64,000 nucleotides of DNA from Cristatella mucedo. Lineage: Eukaryota > Bryozoa > Phylactolaemata > Cristatellidae. Shown here piece by piece: positions 12,202 through 25,389 of the stretch (positions are counted from its first letter, which is position 1; every line of letters starts with the position of its first letter). The translations under genes and the position numbers were made by a program. The notes below the pieces were generated by a model. That model did no database searches, was not told the DNA's origin, and saw only the letters and a program-made list of their open reading frames with translations. The stretch spans positions 1 to 64,000 of the forward strand of contig WPIO01000341.1 of the NCBI GenBank assembly GCA_009760855.2, given 5' to 3'.

Positions 12202-14789
12202 AATAATAAACACAATAACGAATTTATGTATATTCCACGATAGAACCTGCAGTGGTGAGGCCATCAGCTTTTTACAGAAGTAGCTGTACTTCGTAATTGT
12301 TAAGCAAAATGTATCAAAGTATTAGTCATTGCAAAGACACCTCACCCTGCAAGAACTATGCAACGTTTTAAACATGCCTCGCCGGCGGCAGATCTGCAAG
12401 TACTTAGGCGAAATTGGTATGGAAAAAAGTTTTGCCGTGCAGGAGACCGACATGAACTATTCTCCAATAGTGTATTACTTTGGAAACCACTTTCAGATCC
12501 TTCGATATTACAGCATAATATGTGCTTTATCTGTTCTGTACCGATAATTTAAAAAGTCCCATGAACTTTGTGACAATGATTTAGCCAAACTCCTTTCAAG
12601 AGTACAGATTGACGTAACTGCTGTTATTAGTACACCTCGCTTGACATAGTTGCTGCAGATGAAGGAACGCTTTGCAAACGTTTTTTCAAACATCGGCTAG
12701 GACTAGCACAGCACACGTCAGTAGTGCTTTTGTATGAGTTAGGACTGTCTATCATATCACCTGTTTGTTAATGCTTCGGTTGCGACGACGTGGAAAGCAT
12801 GCACATGCAATGCCTTTATAAAAAGAAAGCGAATGGGAACTTTAGATTTCTCAATGCACACTACATAATGGTGTCCTCTAAAGTTATAAAATTAGTAAGT
12901 AAACCCATTCAGAAAACTAACACGGTTACGTAGACGTTAGGGGCTGCTATATGATGCATGTAGAAAAGCTTGCCTCAAAAAAACCTATAGTTTGAAAATA
13001 TAAGTAATTATGGATGTAGAGGGATTTTAAATTATTAACATTTTTAGAATATCAATAATATTAAAAATGACCGCATAGCATTTGCATAGCACCGTCATCG
13101 CCTGAAAAAGTTTTTTTTTGGACTGTGTTTAATTTGAAAGTTCGCTTTGAAAATGTTCTTGCAGCCATAGACAGACAATCTTACTTTTCGCAACTAGTAT
13201 TTGTGATTTAGGTCTTCCACCCTCATTCCACACTGCATGCTACGCCAGGTGTGCCAATGCTGCATCTCCATACAGTGGTCCCTAATCCGTCTACAATTTC
13301 TTTGAAAACCACTGCTAGCTTATCCGAGTGCTTTTGCTGGCAATGCTGCACTCATTGCAAGAGGAATATGGAGTCTCTTTGAGCGCTCTTCATCTCAAAC
13401 AGTACTTTTAGTTTTTAGACGAATCCAGGCAATCACCTTATGCTAATAATCGTAAAATAGCAATTGCAACAGGTCAACTTAAAAGTAATTTACATAATCG
13501 ATCAAAGCTTCACAAATCAGCTGGAAATTTTATTTTGTTTTCTAAAACCTGTAGTTCACCAAACTTTATAGGTATTGTTTCACCGTAATAATTTATTTGT
13601 TCAAATACAGTTTCAGAAAAGGCGTGAAACAGCTTCAGCACACTCAGGATCAGTTTCAGTGGCAAGATCTAAACACAAAAGGCCAAAACAACAGCTGCAG
13701 CTACTAGCTCACCGGATTCTAAACATCTAGTACACGTCACGTGAAAATGCTTTTAGTGGTATGAACCTAAATACAGTTGAATTTAAATGCATGTAGAAGC
13801 ATTTTGCTTTGCTCTTTTTATTTAGGAGCATATATGAATCCCGCATCATTACTTAGGTCAGGACCTTTAGAGGATAAAATATGATCATTAATCGGCTATA
13901 ACGTAGCAAGCTCCAAAGAAAAAAAAGAGACGAAAGAATTTAAAGAAAAACTGTATCAGGTTAAGACAGCATTTATTAACCTACAAGAGGTCAAACTACC
14001 ATTTACAGGGGTCACTAATGACCAATGGAAAACACGTATTTCCTAGTTTGGCACACGATAATTTTACGGTTGGGGTCGCCTCGGCAAGAGGAGCTGTATT
14101 AAAGGGTCGACACACCGTGATGGTTGAGAACCATTTGGTCCAGCAGCGACAGTGAGGATCAAGTCACCAGCAAGTCGTAAGCAGCAAGATTATATACTCT
14201 AGCCTACCGCTACGAACAAATACTTGCAAATCAGGTCCGTTGACTAACAGGCACTCCATCAAGATGAAAAAAACTCCGGAATTCAATGTAATAAACTATT
14301 ACTACGGGCAAACTGCACGTTTGTGTTGTTATTTGAAAGTACGAATGAACCCGTAGCTTTTCAAACATACATACTTACTAGGTATACTTTCTGATACTAG
14401 ATTCAAGCTGTAGCTTGATCTACAGTGTATCGTCATACTGTTTTCGCTATATCGTGTGCTTACATCTATAAGGTGTCTGTTTTTTCAAAAATTTAAGCCG
14501 ATAGCAAACTGTGACCGTAGCTGTCTGATTGCCTATGCCTGTAGACGGCAGGTATACCGGATTACTTATTACTACTAGGCATCTGAATTACTTGCAACTC
14601 CACCCTAGTTAAACATTGACTCGATCTCCTTCGTTCCAGCTGTAATGCTAATCATGAATAAAATTACTTAAGATTTAGCAGAGTCATAAAATGGTCGGAT
14701 TCTGGGACCGGGGTCGTTCGCCTCTCTTCAGCCTAATGCAATCCGTCGTTTTACCTACTGTAACATAATGTGATAGATATCCTTTAAGG
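12202..14789. other. Mostly unassigned, with one weak multi-exon candidate
   Basis: No repeat of the window's families is recognised here. A TATA-box-like TATAAAAAG (12,817-12,825), an ATG at 12,868 followed by a GTAAGT donor at 12,895, a hydrophobic segment at 13,175-13,211, and an open stretch behind TACAG (13,611-13,730, basic, with two KR sites, ending TAG) could be parts of another short secreted-peptide gene. The phases of all pieces do not fit together, so no gene model is proposed. Confidence 0.25.
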
Positions 14790-15125
14790 TGCTTCTTCTG
14801 CCTTTACGGAAAATATTAATCGGAGTCCGGACCCACGAAAGAGCACCCTCAGAAAATGATGTAACCTCTTTCCATGCGTTTTTTTGTTCGCATGCTCCCA
14901 AAACCTGGAACTCACTCCACATTCGTTTCAAGCAATGTAAAAAGACATCAGAAACTCACTTATATATCACAGCGGTGACTGGGTCCTGTGTTTCGTCAAC
15001 TATCTGCTCACGAGTTTTGACATTATGCATGCCACCACTACCAACTCTTGCATGCTGACCGTGTGAATGTCACCCTTAACGACGTTATAGTTGTTTTTTT
15101 TATCAAGCATGCTAACAAATAGCAA
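14790..15125 (+). mobile_element. LINE C-terminal/3' UTR fragment (degraded)
   Basis: It matches the family's last coding part (HAPKTWNSL-like frame at about 14,880-14,920) and the 3' UTR with its GCATGCTGAC blocks. It is heavily mutated. Confidence 0.7.
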
Positions 15126-15149
15126 TATGAGCTTTTTCATTCTGCCGTT

Positions 15150-15460
15150 TTTAAAGTGACGAAAAGAGATTGCGTTCCTTGACGAACTTAAAAGCACATC
15201 TATTTAGAACAGAATTTAGTGGGTCCTTGTGAGTCGTTATTCATGTGCTTATGGGTGCTGACACTGCATGCAGCCGCAAACCACATTTGCATGGTGACCC
15301 TGTGCATGTCACCCCTAACCATGCAATAAATTTTGTTTGTTTATCAAGCATGATAATACTCACCATTCAATTACATTTACCGTAGCAGCAAATGTAAAGC
15401 ACCTAGAGAGAGATTGAGTTCTCTGAGGGTGCTTTATTATGTGCATTACTATTATTGTTA
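15150..15460 (+). mobile_element. LINE 3' end fragment with complete tail
   Basis: It matches the end of the LINE frame (ATTTAGTGGGTCCTTGTGA), the two tandem GCATGC-type UTR units, the terminal stem-loop (AAAGCACC...GGGTGCTTT) and an ATT-rich tail. It lies directly after another LINE fragment. Confidence 0.85.
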
Positions 15461-16875
15461 TTATTTTGTTGGAGTTTACACGAGTTATTCATTTTGTATA
15501 GTTATTTACCGTTACTCTGAAAGCTTTTATTTGATCAAGATGGTATCATTTCAAATAAGCAGGCAGTTCTCCTTCCTCTTTTATCGCCAAAGATTCTAAA
15601 ACAACTGTCTAAACAGTGACGTAACCGACAAGGCACTTGCATATTCTAAAATGTGCTAGTTTAATCGTGCTAAATGTCTGCACTGTATATTTTCACCCAC
15701 ATGAAATATCCTCAATCAATCTTGAAAAGGCCTTTCCACGTTCCTTTTCTGGTCTAATTTACATTGAACCGTCCCCCAAACATATTTTTGGCTCATGCAA
15801 TAGTCATTTCTACAATATACTGACAATACGGAGACGTATTTTGAAATTATTAAAAATAAAATTGGCAGAATCCGCCATAGACACTGATAACCAGAATTCA
15901 TTACGTGCAGAAACTTGATCGCTAATTTTAGGATATTTCTCTAAAGTTGAAAGATAATCGAACACTATGCACGTCACTTTGGTGAAAGACTTTTATTTCA
16001 AGTTCGTGATGCCATTTAGCACCACCCTGGGCACAGAAGAGAGGTGGCACCTTCGACCGCTCAATGCGAGAAGCTTCGTCGAAAAGAATGCTCCTATTGC
16101 AAGCAATGCTGTCCCCAGACTAGTTTGCAATCCGAGAGGTTCAGCCACGAGTCATCTTTTCTTAAGCAGTATGATAGCCGCCGGTCAATCGACCGCTTAA
16201 CGGGTACGTTGTAATTCTGACCCAGCAGGCCATCGCTGGGTTATTTAACCCGTCGCCTACGGAATGTGTGCGGAAAGCCGCTTCGGCTGTGTGCGTGCTT
16301 CACAAAACTCTCCTGCTGACATCCAGTTAGTCTTTGCCGCTTTGTTGAATTACAGGCGATGAATAATTACATCCTAGACTTGGGAACTAACTGCCATAAA
16401 TATTAGGCAACGTATTTTGCCCTCCTGCTATCGACTATGGCACACAATGCTTAGAAGTCCGGGAATAGTACTGCCAGGCGTTTCACTACTGCAACTTTAA
16501 TCCTAATTCAGCTATGCTTATCGTTGCTTTCTATTGGTTCCCTAAGATGAAGTCCGTTGGCTATGAAGTGTCTATCAAAGATCACTTACAGTTTTAGTGA
16601 GCTAATTTATGCACTCCTTCTGCATAACTATTTAGTCGGTGTTTCATTTTGGTGATACAAACGGAGATACACTAAATGACACGGCATTACATTACCCTAG
16701 CAGAGGTTTGGAGCCTCCGATTGCGGAATTGTATTATTTGCCGTTCTTAATTTATTGTGATTAGTGATGCTGCAACGTATAATTATTAGCATAGAATGGA
16801 CGTGGTAAGCAACTCAAGCAAAAAATAGACTGCAAACCCAAAGCAGGGAGAATCATTAGAGGATTTCAGGAAGAA
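15461..16875. other. Intergenic; GC-richer block at 16,000-16,330
   Basis: No gene recognised. The block at about 16,000-16,330 is noticeably richer in G+C than its surroundings and contains short inverted repeats (AACGGGT.../...ACCCGT type near 16,200-16,250). An open frame at 15,967-16,200 shows no family motif. Confidence 0.3.
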
Positions 16876-16876
16876 C

Positions 16877-17032
16877 CCGCCGAGCTGGTTTGGTCTAGCG
16901 GTTAAAGTGCTCGCCCCGACCAAGGTCTGACTGAGGTCGGAGGGCTCGAGCCCCGAGGCATATGTGAAGCGCCTGAATAGTTCTTTTGGAGCGCTATATA
17001 AATAAATTATATTATTATTATTATTATATTAA
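16877..17032 (+). repeat. tRNA-derived SINE family 1, copy c (best preserved)
   Basis: The A-box-like TGGTCTAGCGGTTAAAG and B-box GGCTCGAGCCC (16,943-16,953) are clear. After the tRNA-like head comes a short tail GAAGCGCCTGAATAG...GAGCGCTATATAAATAAATTA and an ATT repeat. The tail repeats the layout of the LINE 3' end (GCGCC stem, TTCT loop region, GCGCT, then ATT). Confidence 0.9.
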
Positions 17033-19934
17033 CCCCGGCTCTAACCATAATGCCTATTCCCTACGATTAGACGTGACTGCATACTTTAGGCAAATTGTGA
17101 CCTGGTCGCGCCTTAATTCTCTTGCATCCGCACTTGTGTATACTTAACAGCTTACAACTCGCAGGAAATGTTTAGAGGAACAGCTTTTATATCGTCGAAG
17201 TGCAGACATTAGTATGTCTACTAGTATCTGTACCTTTCGTTACTATTTATTTACATTGAAGTTGCTGTTTCCAAGATTTGGGTTAGCAATTTCTAACAAC
17301 GATCACTGTGCTTGCAATGCTTTTAACAATAGACAGTGATCAGTCTTTGCATGACATAACCTAAGGGCTGTTAATTTAGCTGTAAGTATAGTTACAGATG
17401 GCAGAAGCAAAATCTTTTCAGAATCCTTTGATAAAATTTCGTCGTATATACGTGGTCGTTTTATGAAATCAAGTTTCCTAATATCAGAGGTTAAATAAGG
17501 ATCGACTCAGTATTTTATCCAATGAAAACAATGTATCATTCCTTATATGTAGTATCCAAAGATTAACATACCTCGCACTCTCGGCAGTCTTGGTAACTCA
17601 ACATGTAAGCCCCCTACCTCTCATGTGTTATAAGTGAGCAGTGATCAGCCGTGAACAAATGTATCAAGCATCCACCTACATGTAAATTATATAGGTATGA
17701 AAACCTATACGTATGAAAACTTATGGTATAGAAATGAATGGTATAGCATGGAAACCTGTGCGTTCAGAAGGAAATTTATGGTTTAAACTCCGAGACTGGC
17801 TTGTTAACCTTATTCCATGCCTAACCTTACCTTTCGACCGCCGTCGATTGCAGACGGTGAAGTAGCAGTGCCTTGCACCGAAAGTTTTATTTGGATTATG
17901 GATTAATATCTATGCATGATCTATAATTTCTCTACAAAATATTTGATCTCTTAATTAGATGATTAGCATTAACAAAGGACTGAACGGTGGTTTGTATCTT
18001 CGAAAAGCCTTTTATTATAAATTAATGGATTTTAAGAATTATTACGAGTTGCAGTAGCTGCAATGCTTAAGCCTATTATGCCCAGCCAACTTAACAGCTG
18101 TTAAATATTTTAACTTATTATTGAGCGTAGTTTTAATTAGCAGTAGAAAGTAGTGTTTTAAAAAAAAATGAAGAGATACCAGCCGACGTTTCAGCCACTA
18201 AGCGTGCAGTAATCGAGGAGTTACATGTTTCTAAGCAACATTGCATTGTTCAGTGTTACATAGATAGTGGCTATATCGGGTTTTCCATCAAAGAGCTTCA
18301 AAATCTGCCAATTACATAACCATGCCAGGCAAGATACGAAAGACTCTAATGTAGATAGGTCTCAAACAAGTCAATAAAAGACCATTGTTATAACTCCCAC
18401 TGTCTATTCCAAAGAACTCGTCGGAGGCTTTTCAATTAACATGATGTCATCATTCCAGTTTTCCTAATGGTTGGTAGTACGCTTAACAGTATCTGGTGTT
18501 CCAGAGAACAGCCCAACAGCAGCTCAAGAGAACTCTACCGAGAGCTTGTAACTTCGCCTTGGATTTACGGCCGCCTTCCAATATGTTAATACGAAAGCCG
18601 GCCATAAAATGATTACCGTAGATGTAGCTTACCAATGCATGTGAAAGGAATTGACGTTGAACTGTATATTAGCCATTCGAAATCTCATCTTCAACTTATA
18701 TGCTGATAAAACAAAGCTGAATTTACGCTTCGGTGGCCTCTGTCATTTTGGAATGTTCATCTCATTTGATTCCCTTCTTGGAAGAGTACGCGAGGTCTGA
18801 GTTTGTTTGGTCAAAGAACCTCTCCTAATAAAGTCGTTAGACACAATCGCATTTTGATGAAAATTTCGTGTCCGAGCAGGATGCGTCTGCAAAATATACA
18901 ACTGGTGGCGTATCGTAACAACGGCAACATGTCTTTTTGGAAGCCTGATGGACAAAACGTTATCTTCTTTCATCGACGGAGGCTGAAAACTAAAATACAT
19001 TGCACTGTTATTAGTACTGGTATCTTTAAGTATTACCGTCTAACTCGCCACGACCTATTACTGTTCTGTTACCAGCAGTGAATAATGCTAATTAGTATCC
19101 ACCTTTAGAGCTCTAACAGTATCAAGACCATAGAGTAAAATGCTGAGATGCATACGCTAATCTTACTCGTTTATTACCGTAATGATTAATATTCGTCAAT
19201 TTTAGAACGTGATAAAGGAGTTCTTTGTATAGAAAAAAGATCATGTTCATGTCGCGACAGCACCTGGTGGCTCCTATAATTGGGGGGGGGCAGCGAACGA
19301 GATCGTGTGCAGTGTACTCTCTTTCCATGAAGCCTAGGCAGTAGGTGCCATCTATAAATGGTCAGAAAATTGACCTATTGCAGACACACACAGTTCGGAT
19401 GTGACAGGCTGGCACTTGCCGCAATAATAAAAGTCACCAGGCTACTGTCACTTTTTAGGATTTAGCACAGAATTTTTGGGAAAATCTGGCTACGACGAAA
19501 AGTCAATGTTATGGATATAATTTGTTAATAATAACTCATGGTAACAACATGCACTGGCACCGGGAAAATCAAACAGGTGCTGAGGGGCTTAAGTTATGTC
19601 AGTGACTCTTGATTACTAATTCAATCTGCTAAGAAATCGTTACGGCTGCACATTATAATGTAAGGGTAATCTTTAATATGTCGACGTGAGTCCAGGTGTC
19701 TTAAAAGTATTTCAGAGCTGGCATGGCGCTGAAAAAACCTTTTATAAAGATAGAATGCTGTTATTTTCATGCAGAGCTAAATTAATGATTACTCTTAAAG
19801 CCTACCTGAAAATATTTGCTACTGGTTATCATCAAAAACTTGTAAGATTGATCAGGACAAGGAGAATCCCCAAGAAAGGGCAGTATCAATCTCGTCGTTG
19901 TTGCCCAATCGCAATGAATACACTTTACTGTGCG
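17033..19934. other. Intergenic, no gene recognised
   Basis: AT-rich, without recognisable exons or repeats of the families seen elsewhere. A run of nine G lies at 19,282-19,290. Confidence 0.45.
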
Positions 19935-20236
19935 AACAATGCATCATGCACTTGTTACGTCCCGTCTTGACCTCTGTAACTCACTGCTTTTTGATCTACC
20001 GGCCCGTGCACTCAGGCACTTACAGCTGGTGCAGAAATCTGCAGCTAGACTCGTCTGTCGTGAGCTTCGCTGTTACCACAATACACCACTTCTCGCAGAC
20101 TTGCACTAGCTCGCAGCCGAGCAAGGCATCAACTTCGAGGTTTTGTGACTCACTTTTAGGTCCCTTTATTCTTTCGCTCCAGCCTATCTCTCAGATATAC
20201 TCCACCAGGCCAAACAACGTACGACCCGCTTTTCAA
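19935..20236 (+). mobile_element. LINE C-terminal domain fragment (old)
   Basis: The sequence is similar to the family's C-terminal region (CNSLL...PACAIRRLQLVQ...AARLVC...LADLHWL order), with many stops and small indels. Both ends are truncated and no 3' tail is present. Confidence 0.75.
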
Positions 20237-20317
20237 GGTAAGTGTTATTGTCATCGACGCCGACAATGGACATGTTAATCCTTCTAAAAACACTGGCACT
20301 TGTTTTTCATTATACGA

Positions 20318-20505
20318 AATAAAATAAATAAATATTAGCTGATTTAACAGCCTCTTTTTGTATAGCGACAGAAAGGCCTTTACGGCTATCACCACCGCTT
20401 GCAGTGGCGATAAGGATCGCCCACCACAGGATTCGAACCCATGACCTCGGGGGCGAGGTCGTGAAAAGCAACCACCTTACCTAGTGAGCCATTACGACTC
20501 ATCAG
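20318..20505 (-). repeat. tRNA-derived SINE family 2, copy b
   Basis: This is the inverse of the element at 11,042. The B-box on the minus strand lies at 20,429-20,439 (GGTTCGAATCC), followed by GGTGGGCGAT, GCGGTGGTGATAGCC, AGAGGCTGTTAAATCAGC and an AATATTTATTTATTTT tail. Confidence 0.9.
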
Positions 20506-20861
20506 CAGGTCAGGGTTACCTAGAGATGAGACTAGAAAGAGTTCATTACTATAATGGCGGGTCTTTTAAAATTAGTACGCCTAACTTTCCAGCCGCAATT
20601 AAAACATGTAAGTAGATAAAATTAGTCCTAAAGCTCTCGGTTGACATTTTCCAGTCGTAAGGCCCTGGAAGTAAGGCACCTAAACATATGAGACTCAGCT
20701 AACATTGGGAACTCCTAATGTTAAGGTATTAACTTCAAAGAAAATAGCTGTTTACCTTGACCCTCACACAACCCTCTCGAAATTTACATAGCAGCCAGCT
20801 TAACGCACTGTATGTACCTACATGTGGTTAGTCGAGCTTAAGAAATATGTGGTGGTCGACA

Positions 20862-21584
20862 TTATAATAATAATAATAAGAATAATGCACTTGATAAAGC
20901 GCCCACAGAGAACTTAATCTCTCTCTAGGCACTTTACATTTGCTGCAAAGGGTAATGCAATACAATGGTGAGCAAAATCAGGCTTGATAAACCAACAAAA
21001 TGAATAACATGGTTAGGGGTGACATGCACATGGTCAGCATGGAAATGTGTTTAGTGGCAGCATTCACAGTGTCAGCGTGCTTAAGCACATCAAGGACGAA
21101 TCACAGGGACCCGCTAAATGCTGTCCTAAATAGGCGTGTTTTTAAATTCATTTTAAATGTGGTCAAGTCAGGGGATGTTCTGACGCAGGTCGGGAGTGAG
21201 TTCCAGGCTTTGGGCGAATACGAACTAGATGCACGGTCTCCAAATGATTTGAGGTTCGTAAGAGGTATTGGTGGACTTTTGGATTCCGAAAAGCTGGTAG
21301 TACAATGCATGGCCTGATGGGGGAGTATATCTGAGAGATAGGTTGGAGCCAAAGAATGAAGTGACCTAAAAGTGAGCGACAAAACCTTGAAGTCGATCCG
21401 TTGCTTGACTAGTAGCCAGTGCAGGTTGGCGAGAAGTGGTGCGAAGTGGCCACTGCCACACTCAGGACAGACAAGCCTAGCTGTAGAGTTTTGCACCAGC
21501 TGCAATCGCCAGATTGCACATGCTGGTAGGCCAGTAAGCAGTGAGTTGCAGAAGTCGAGGCTGGATGTCACGAATGCATGGACC
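20862..21584 (-). mobile_element. LINE 3' fragment, copy I-a
   Basis: On the minus strand it has a 161-residue open C-terminal frame (21,101-21,586) with the family order [16 protein letters not shown]...RLQLVQ...[14 protein letters not shown]. The 3' UTR, stem-loop and ATT tail follow to 20,862. It is 5'-truncated at about 21,584, where it meets the tail of a second LINE piece. Confidence 0.85.
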
Positions 21585-22555
21585 AATATTATTAATAATA
21601 ATGCACTTGATAAAGAGCTTGAGATGGTTTATCGTCGACAGCAGCATTTTCAGATTGTGCACCTGTGATTTAACAATGCTTCTATCGAAGCTAGACATGG
21701 CCTTTGCTACGATCAATTGGTACGACCTACAGTAATCTTCATGTGCCTGTCGATGGACAGTCAGTCCAAATCTTGGGTATGCTTTTCAAGCGTTCCCTTA
21801 GTAGACCTGGCTAGTCTAATGTCTTTGGTAAACCATAGGCCGTCTGAGCGGGGGCACATAGTGTGCTTTGTAAAAGGTGCAAACTCGTCGAGCCTGTCAG
21901 CTAGTGTCATGTTGTAGCTATCAACCAATGATGACAGATCGGAGGGACGACTGAGCAGCTGAGGCAAAGCAGATATTCTTGCACGGACAGCATCGATGTA
22001 AACGGTCTTGAGGTTTCGTGATTCACAGGTATGTTAGAGGAGGATGTGTGCACACACTCTAGATGGAATAGGATCTGCATGTGGTCAGATAAGCAGATTT
22101 GGTGATAATAGGTGATGGCAATGTGCAGTTGTATGAGAAGGGCTAGTCGAGTGTATGACCCTTGATGTCAGTAGGGCCATGTGCGTGAGCCAAAAAAGAC
22201 ATTTAATTAGTCAATGCACAAAATCGGTGCTGAAAGCATGAGATAAGTTAACAAAGTGAACGTTGAAATCACCCATGACGAGGAAGGATCGATTTCTTGC
22301 ACACAGAAACGAAATGAGATCGGAATAATCTGAGATCAAGGAGGATTTGATACCATGTCGGCCATGGACTGCTGCCACTATTGGTAGCGTGTTTTCAGAT
22401 GGGAACAAGACAATTGATTCAAAAAACTGTTTCGATGGTAATGCAAATGGCTTGAAGTTAACTTTTGAGCACATGATAATGGCAGCTCAACCTTATTATC
22501 GATTGATCTAGGGTGTGAAAGAACGACAAACCAGATGGGGTTGCCTATTTTATTG
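21585..22555 (-). mobile_element. LINE endonuclease piece fused to a 3' tail, copy I-b
   Basis: The minus strand encodes part of an APE-type endonuclease (GDFNVH motif in the frame 22,211-22,474) and the following linker. The linker then passes directly into the last ~25 bp of the family's 3' end (CTTTATCAAGTGCATTATTA). The whole RT domain is missing. It could be an internally deleted element or a junction of two insertions. Confidence 0.75.
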
Positions 22556-22659
22556 TCTGGCAGTTTATCGATTTTAGCCGATTTTCAGTTCGGGCAAGCA
22601 GGTGGATACCATTTTCAGAAATAAGGTCGCTCTTCACGTTGTTTATCAATCGTGATACG

Positions 22660-22788
22660 ACTCGCCTTTCGACGGTGTTTCCTTTGCAGCGAATGTAAAG
22701 CGCCTGGAAAGAGAGTGAGTTCAATGAGGATAATTTATCAAGTGCATTTGTATTATTATTATTATTATTACTATTATTATTATTATGT
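22660..22788 (+). mobile_element. LINE 3' tail fragment
   Basis: It starts near CCTTTGCAGCGAATGTAAAG and continues through the AAGCGCC side of the terminal stem-loop to an ATT repeat of about 35 bp. The second stem arm is mutated. Confidence 0.8.
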
Positions 22789-24774
22789 GTGCGTTGCAGT
22801 TCTTTGTATTTACATGGGGAAGCCTTTACGATTTTAAGAAAGAACATCCAAGTCAATTATGGTAACAAAACCCAATTACAAACATCGGATTGCATAGCAA
22901 TAAGATGAAATATGAGCCAACTGGATTGGTACGATATCAGACAGTAAAAATGTGGAAAGTTATTGGTGCCTTGACATTTTTTACTTGAATCATGTAAGTA
23001 TTCGAAAGCTCGTAACCGTGTATTTTACACCGCAGCTTAGATTTAGCACGAGATCAAAGCATGACGCTAAAATTCATGTACATTGTACCACTCTTTTTTA
23101 TTCGTTCCAAGTTTTTTAGCTTGAACATATTAGAACATATTTGACTCGGAAAAATATTTCATAGAAAATAATAATTTCTGACCATAGATCATTTTAAGGG
23201 GGAGCTTCTGTTTCAATCATACTTCAACTTTTAGTCTCATAAAGGTCCGTAACTTGTGAAACCAAAAAATACCACTAACACCACAGTAATAACCCATTAG
23301 TGAACTCGGGTAGAAGCAGTTCCGTCAAGGCTTATGTTTCATCGGCGTTTTAACAACCTGATGAGCACTAATCCAGTAAAACATCTAGCTACAACGAATC
23401 AAGCCATGAGGAGACTACATGCTCTCGACATTCACAATTTTTGGTCTCCTCTTTTATTATGCATTTAAACTTTAATTGCTATTACAGTTCACTTTATGTC
23501 TTTATCCCTCTGCCGAATAAAGTTATCATGCGTGAAAATTGTGGTGAAAAATAGGAACAGGTACAATTCTATCATTGTGTTGTGCACTTGCCCAAGCAAA
23601 ATTTAATTTCTATTTATGGAGATTGCCAATATTTACACACACTGGTAGTGTTTTCTGGATAGAAGTTCAAGAGTCCGGCCATAGTCTGCCTAAAATCAGC
23701 TTCAAACTAGCTAGTGATGGCAGCATTACCGAAAACGTGTGGTACTGCAGGATTCTGATCTATGGTGCGATTATTCTGCTTGCTGGCATTAGGCTAAATA
23801 TGGTCGTGGTAAATTTGTCTACTTAGAGGCTACGCTTTCTATTGAGAGTGAGATAGTACATGCAATTCTAACGAAAAGCCTTGCTTATATAAAAATAATT
23901 ACTATTTTCATTTGAAGAAACGAGGCATGCAGTTTCAAGCAACCAGCAAGCATTAGCTTGGACTTCAATATGCTCTAGTGAGAGAGCATATCAAATTCCA
24001 CGTGCCCACTTTATATTCACGCTGTCTTGCTTGCCTGCTTGCCTACCTTAAGTGAAAAATTCAGAAACTGAAATATATATTCAGGAGAGTGACTAGGAAC
24101 AACTTTTTAACATAACTGTACAGTTTTTTGTGCCTGCAGACCAACATAAACCATTAAAACATTGTTTGTGGTACTAGACTCTCCTCTATTTTGAGATTTG
24201 CTTTAACCTAGTCAAGCCTTTCTGGAATCGTCGTAATTTTCATATAAAGAAAATCACGACAATACTGAGATATTATAGTTGCATGTCGACACCAATCAAA
24301 ACTCTCATGCAGCCGAAAGGCCTACAGAAATAATAAACGTGCAAATAAAGGGCTAAAGGTGCAAAAAATGCACTGCCGGTCAAGGTATAATTAGTTCCTA
24401 TCAAAGAAAATGTACATTTCGGGTACATGAAACGATTGGATTCAGTTTAGAAACGCTGCCTATTTATTACTCATAAAGCGATTAGCATTTAGTTATAATA
24501 CTCTTATTTGTCACCTCTTTCTTTCTTGTTCGCTGTTCAAGTCCTTTTTACCGAGTCGTGCCATAAGTATCACTCAACAAACGTAGCAGGAAAGTGAAGC
24601 CCGGTCGCCAATATATAAATGGATTTCTTTACACTTTTTGAAATAGCAACCGTAAGACAAACGTTCAGAAACCAATAGCAAAATGTCTCCCATGTAACTG
24701 GCCGACAGTCATGCATTAAGCTTCAGGAATCCGGAAATCAGACTAGCAAAGCTGCCGGATTTAGCAAACATAGC
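22789..24774. other. Intergenic, no gene recognised
   Basis: No coding or repeat signal supported. Confidence 0.5.
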
Positions 24775-25389
24775 TTTGCAAGCCACTCACACAAGGCCAG
24801 CCGGCAACTGCTCTCAGTCCAGCATTTTCCGGATCCCTCGTAATCTGGATCTTCAAGTAAACCTCGTACGTTCTAGAAGCTGCCAATCTCTCCCTCCAGT
24901 TCTCAGAAACAGTCCATTAAGGGCTGGTGAGCTTAACCTGAGCCTGATCGAAGGGACGTCAACGTGCAGCAGCTAGATGCAGGCCTGGCCCCTAGGTGAC
25001 TGCACTTTAGGCGTCCATTTTATACCGAATAGGATCTTTAATCATTCTCAGTCCTACGTCTCAAATCTATCTATAACTACTAGTTTTACACGTGCAAAAG
25101 CCTAAAGGCTTCAGGGTAGCATTGCATTAAATTTGACCTTTCACTGTTAGCTCATTTGACCAAATCATATTAGGGATAGGTAGTGTGTTGTACGAGTGGA
25201 ATCCGACAGAGAATTGACATCTGCATACTATACACGATCAAACCTGTCTTGATTAACCATTCCAAGTTTCCCAACAAAGATGCCACTGAGTTTTATCAGA
25301 GGCAAAAGGTATTTTCAAAGCTCAGTATGCGTATGCCGTAAATTTCGGTGTTGAATACTGTAGTTTACGAGTATAGATCCAGCATGGCT
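24775..25389 (+). repeat. Unclassified long repeat RX, copy 1, left part
   Basis: It aligns with 60,515-61,090. Shared landmarks are GGTTCTCAGAAACAGTC-type, GGGCTGGTNAGCTTA, GAGCCTG, GCAGCAGCTNGATGCAGGCC, CACT(T/C)(T/A)AGGC and GATC(A/G)AACCTGTC. The repeat resumes after the LINE inserted at 25,390. No transposase or RT frame is visible. Confidence 0.7.

Noticed and set aside
15967-16200. 77-codon frame in the GC-richer block
   Set aside because: No motif, splice context or repeat match; left as unassigned sequence.
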